From assembly GCF_001483745.1 (NCBI RefSeq), contig NZ_LQBL01000028.1, positions 290,379 through 354,378 of the forward strand: a stretch of DNA of 64,000 nt, written 5' to 3'. A program made the translations under genes and the position numbers. This stretch comes from Serinicoccus chungangensis. Lineage in GTDB: Bacteria > Actinomycetota > Actinomycetes > Actinomycetales > Dermatophilaceae. The notes under the pieces are model-generated. The model had not been told where the DNA came from, ran no database searches, and was given only the letters and a program-made list of their open reading frames with translations. Positions 62,360 through 64,000 of this stretch are shown here, piece after piece; position 1 is the first letter of the stretch; every line of letters begins with the position of its first letter.

Positions 62360-63124
62360 TCAGCTGTCGGTGCGGCGACGCTGGTTGAGGGCGAAGGCAC
62401 CTGCGCCCGCGGCCACCAGGAGGGCTCCGCCGGCGATCAGCCCGGAGTTCTCCATCCCGCTGGTGCTGCCGCCACCGGTCTCGACGCCACCACCAGGAGC
62501 GCTCATCTGGGTCTCCTGGAAGGCCCCGCAGAGGGCGGGGTCGGTGGCCTCGGACGGGAGGCTGTCGTCCAGGTCGGACATCTGCTCGCCGTCGTACTGC
62601 CCGGACCCGTTGTGGTCCACGCCGTGGATGACGACGACGCCATCACCGTGGTGCAGACCCTCGGCCACGTCGTCGGGGACCTCGAAGGTCCGCTCGTAGG
62701 TGTAGGTGTCGTCGGCCGGGAAGTTGGCCACGTCGAGCGCGGCCGCCTCGGAGGTGTCGGCGTCGTTCCCGGTCAGGGAGACCCGGACCTCGCCGTAGCT
62801 GTCGATGGCGTCGGTGGTGCGGATGGCACCCTCGAAGCCGCTGCCCTCCATGGCCGGGTCGGGGCACTCGCCGGCGCCACCCAGGTGGATGTGCTGGGCG
62901 TGCGGGGCGCCGTCCAGCAGCCCCTGGACCTCCACCTTGATCCAGACCTCGTTGCCGGTGACCTTGGCCCAGGCCTCACCGCTGCCCCCGGAGTCGTTCA
63001 GCTCCCCGAGCGGGGCCATCAGCTCGACGGTCGCGTCGTCGATGTCATGGGCGTTCGCCGGGGCGGCGCTCAGCGCCAGCAACGCGGGCGCGGCCAGGGC
63101 GGCCAGTGCGGTCGTGCGCTTCAT
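62360..63124 (-). CDS. CHRD-domain surface protein, likely sortase substrate
   Basis: This 254-residue exported protein has a signal peptide (ALAALAAPALLALSAAPANAHD, cleavage near ANA-HD). A CHRD-type beta domain (about 30-180) has VWIKVEVQGLLDGAPHAQHIHLGG and VVVIHGVDHNGSGQYDG in pieces. The C-terminus is a sorting-signal-like tail: a hydrophobic helix (GLIAGGALLVAAGAGAFAL) then NQRRR. A clean LPxTG is missing; GVETG about 20 residues before the helix is the nearest match. ATG 63124 is chosen for GAAGGAG 8 bases upstream. It is coupled to the sortase gene and follows the anti-sigma gene on the same strand. Confidence 0.83.
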   Translation of the reverse strand: MKRTTALAALAAPALLALSAAPANAHDIDDATVELMAPLGELNDSGGSGEAWAKVTGNEVWIKVEVQGLLDGAPHAQHIHLGGAGECPDPAMEGSGFEGAIRTTDAIDSYGEVRVSLTGNDADTSEAAALDVANFPADDTYTYERTFEVPDDVAEGLHHGDGVVVIHGVDHNGSGQYDGEQMSDLDDSLPSEATDPALCGAFQETQMSAPGGGVETGGGSTSGMENSGLIAGGALLVAAGAGAFALNQRRRTDS

Positions 63125-63186
63125 CGGTGTCACTCCTTCGCTGTCCAGCGCCGCAGCCGGGTGCCGCGACGCCGTGGAACACCGAG

Positions 63187-63214
63187 GATTCGGAACCGCC
63201 CCGCACGCGGATTG
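63187..63214 (-). promoter_or_regulatory. Predicted ECF (SigK-type) promoter of the CHRD-sortase operon
   Basis: On the minus strand CAATCC (63209-63214) and CGAATC (63187-63192) are 16 bases apart. This resembles the SigK promoter type of mycobacteria (CCATCC and CGAAT-like, from memory). The leader would be about 55 bases. The neighbouring RskA-type gene makes SigK control plausible. Confidence 0.45.
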
Positions 63215-63218
63215 CGTC

Positions 63219-63234
63219 TGTGACCCAGGTCACG
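63219..63234. promoter_or_regulatory. CRP/GlxR-like box
   Basis: TGTGACCCAGGTCACG matches TGTGA-N6-TCACA at 9 of 10 fixed positions. It lies just upstream of the predicted ECF -35 hexamer, a usual place for a CRP-type activator. Confidence 0.5.
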
Positions 63235-63249
63235 TCGGGACGGGGTGGG

Positions 63250-64000
63250 TCAGGTGAGGGGGACGACCACGAAGGGCTCGCTGGTGGGCTGGCTGGAGCC
63301 ACCCTCCGGCTCGACCGTCAGGCCGACGGCCACCGCGTCCTCGGGGGCGCCCTCGAGCAGGCTGCGCCCCTCGGAGACGGTCTGCGCCGTCAGCAGGCCC
63401 GCGGACCGGGCCGAGCCGTCCGGCCCGACGAACCAGGCCTGGTAGACCTGCCCCGCCTGGGGTGCCGCGAAGTCCCCGGGCAGTTGGACCACCGCCTGCC
63501 CGGCGGCGTCGGAGACGGTCACCGCCACCGGCCCGTCCGCGGTGTCCGCGGTGTGCTCCGACGCGTCGTCGGCCTGCAGGACCTCACGGGTCGGGTCGGT
63601 GTCCAGCGTCTGCGAGATGCCCCACACGCCACCGGCCAGCACCACAGCCGCCGCCGCGGCGGCGAGCCACCGTCCGACGGAGGGTGTCCGTGCGGACTGC
63701 GCCCTCGAGCGTCGCGGGGCCAGCGGGGTCACGTCGGCGTCCGGCTGCCCAGCGGCCCCGTCGACCTCAGGGCGCGCGGGTCCCGCAGCCTCGTCCGCCA
63801 CCTGCTGCAGCACCCGCGCACGCAGACCCGGAGGTGGGTCGACGGCCAGGTCGTCGCTGAGCACCCCCACGGTCTCCCGCAGCGCGGCGACCTCGTCCTG
63901 GCAGGACGGGCACCCGGCGAGGTGAGCCTCGAACTCCTGCTGCTCCTCCTCGTCGAGCGCGTGGATGGCGTACGCCAGGGCATGGGCGTGCACGTCGTCG
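63250..64000 (-). CDS. RskA-type anti-sigma factor (start beyond window end)
   Basis: At least 250 codons are present. The zinc-binding anti-sigma motif HLAGCPSC (HxxxCxxC) lies near the N-terminus, after AHALAYAIHALDEEEQQEFE. One membrane helix (WLAAAAAAVVLAGGVWGIS) and a C-terminal extracytoplasmic RskA domain (GQVYQAWFVGPDGSARSAGLL) follow. RskA holds SigK inactive and releases it after regulated proteolysis. An in-frame GTG at 63993 exists, but the preceding codons read Asp-Asp and relatives start with a few residues such as MTDD, so the true start probably lies just past 64000. A sigK gene is expected next. Confidence 0.88.
   Translation of the reverse strand, partial: DDVHAHALAYAIHALDEEEQQEFEAHLAGCPSCQDEVAALRETVGVLSDDLAVDPPPGLRARVLQQVADEAAGPARPEVDGAAGQPDADVTPLAPRRSRAQSARTPSVGRWLAAAAAAVVLAGGVWGISQTLDTDPTREVLQADDASEHTADTADGPVAVTVSDAAGQAVVQLPGDFAAPQAGQVYQAWFVGPDGSARSAGLLTAQTVSEGRSLLEGAPEDAVAVGLTVEPEGGSSQPTSEPFVVVPLT

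Overview
This is a very GC-rich (roughly 72-73 % by eye), densely coding stretch of a Gram-positive actinobacterial chromosome. Evidence for that: strong third-position G/C, GTG starts, many ATGA/GTGA stop-start overlaps, lipoproteins with LAAC/LGAC lipoboxes, a class F sortase, an RskA-type anti-sigma factor, a DUF222/HNH protein with a mycobacterial-type SOS box, and a topoisomerase IV subunit B next to a DUF7455 protein. The mix looks like Micrococcales, perhaps the Intrasporangiaceae/Ornithinimicrobiaceae, but the family is a guess. No rRNA, tRNA, CRISPR array, prophage or biosynthetic gene cluster was found, and no stretch over 300 bases lacks a gene.

Layout. 1-1200: right part of an IS3-type insertion sequence (end of orfA, whole orfB, three short terminal repeats). 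1224-3698: DUF222/HNH gene behind a promoter overlapped by a LexA box. 3762-7314: PPOX/F420-type oxidoreductase gene, convergent with an operon of an MpaB-like oxygenase, a 2H phosphoesterase and an FeS-BCP-type photolyase/cryptochrome that lacks most Fe-S cysteines. 7461-12163: aldo-keto reductase, orphan CoxL-like molybdopterin hydroxylase and acyl-CoA dehydrogenase. 12204-14477: acyltransferase-3/SGNH membrane protein. 14492-23619: LacI-type regulator divergent from an L-arabinose operon (araB-araD-araA plus a ChvE/GguAB-type importer). 23657-27698: L,D-transpeptidase, then a sugar ABC operon without an ATPase. 27768-33729: SWIM/SNF2 helicase, alpha/beta hydrolase and a Gly/Arg-tailed DEAD-box helicase. 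33870-37151: fused isobutyryl-CoA mutase (IcmF). 37376-40752: second ATPase-less ABC operon. 40815-43924: DUF1295 membrane protein, UDP-glucose pyrophosphorylase-type enzyme and a BtuF-like protein without a signal peptide. 43967-49594: beta-glucoside operon (binding protein, two permeases, GH1 glucosidase, LacI repressor) with a palindromic operator at its promoter. 49730-55875: aldehyde dehydrogenase, DUF429 protein, AroQ, an NSS amino-acid transporter with its MetS-like small subunit, and a phytoene-desaturase-like flavoprotein. 55942-61550: second DEAD-box helicase, ParE, DUF7455 and DUF456 proteins. 61612-64000: class F sortase, CHRD-domain surface protein and RskA-like anti-sigma factor (cut by the window end).

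How it works together. The centre is a carbohydrate-scavenging region: three or four import systems, two of them with local LacI-type repressors and visible operators. Three importers lack an ATPase and presumably share an MsiK/UgpC-type ATPase encoded elsewhere. Two themes run through the window. First, at least a dozen genes have a -10-like hexamer 6-8 bases before the start codon, as expected for leaderless transcripts. Second, the octamer GGTATGCC is strongly over-represented in either orientation and forces rare codons. The right edge looks like a SigK-type regulon: a predicted ECF promoter and a CRP-like box precede the CHRD-sortase pair beside the anti-sigma gene.
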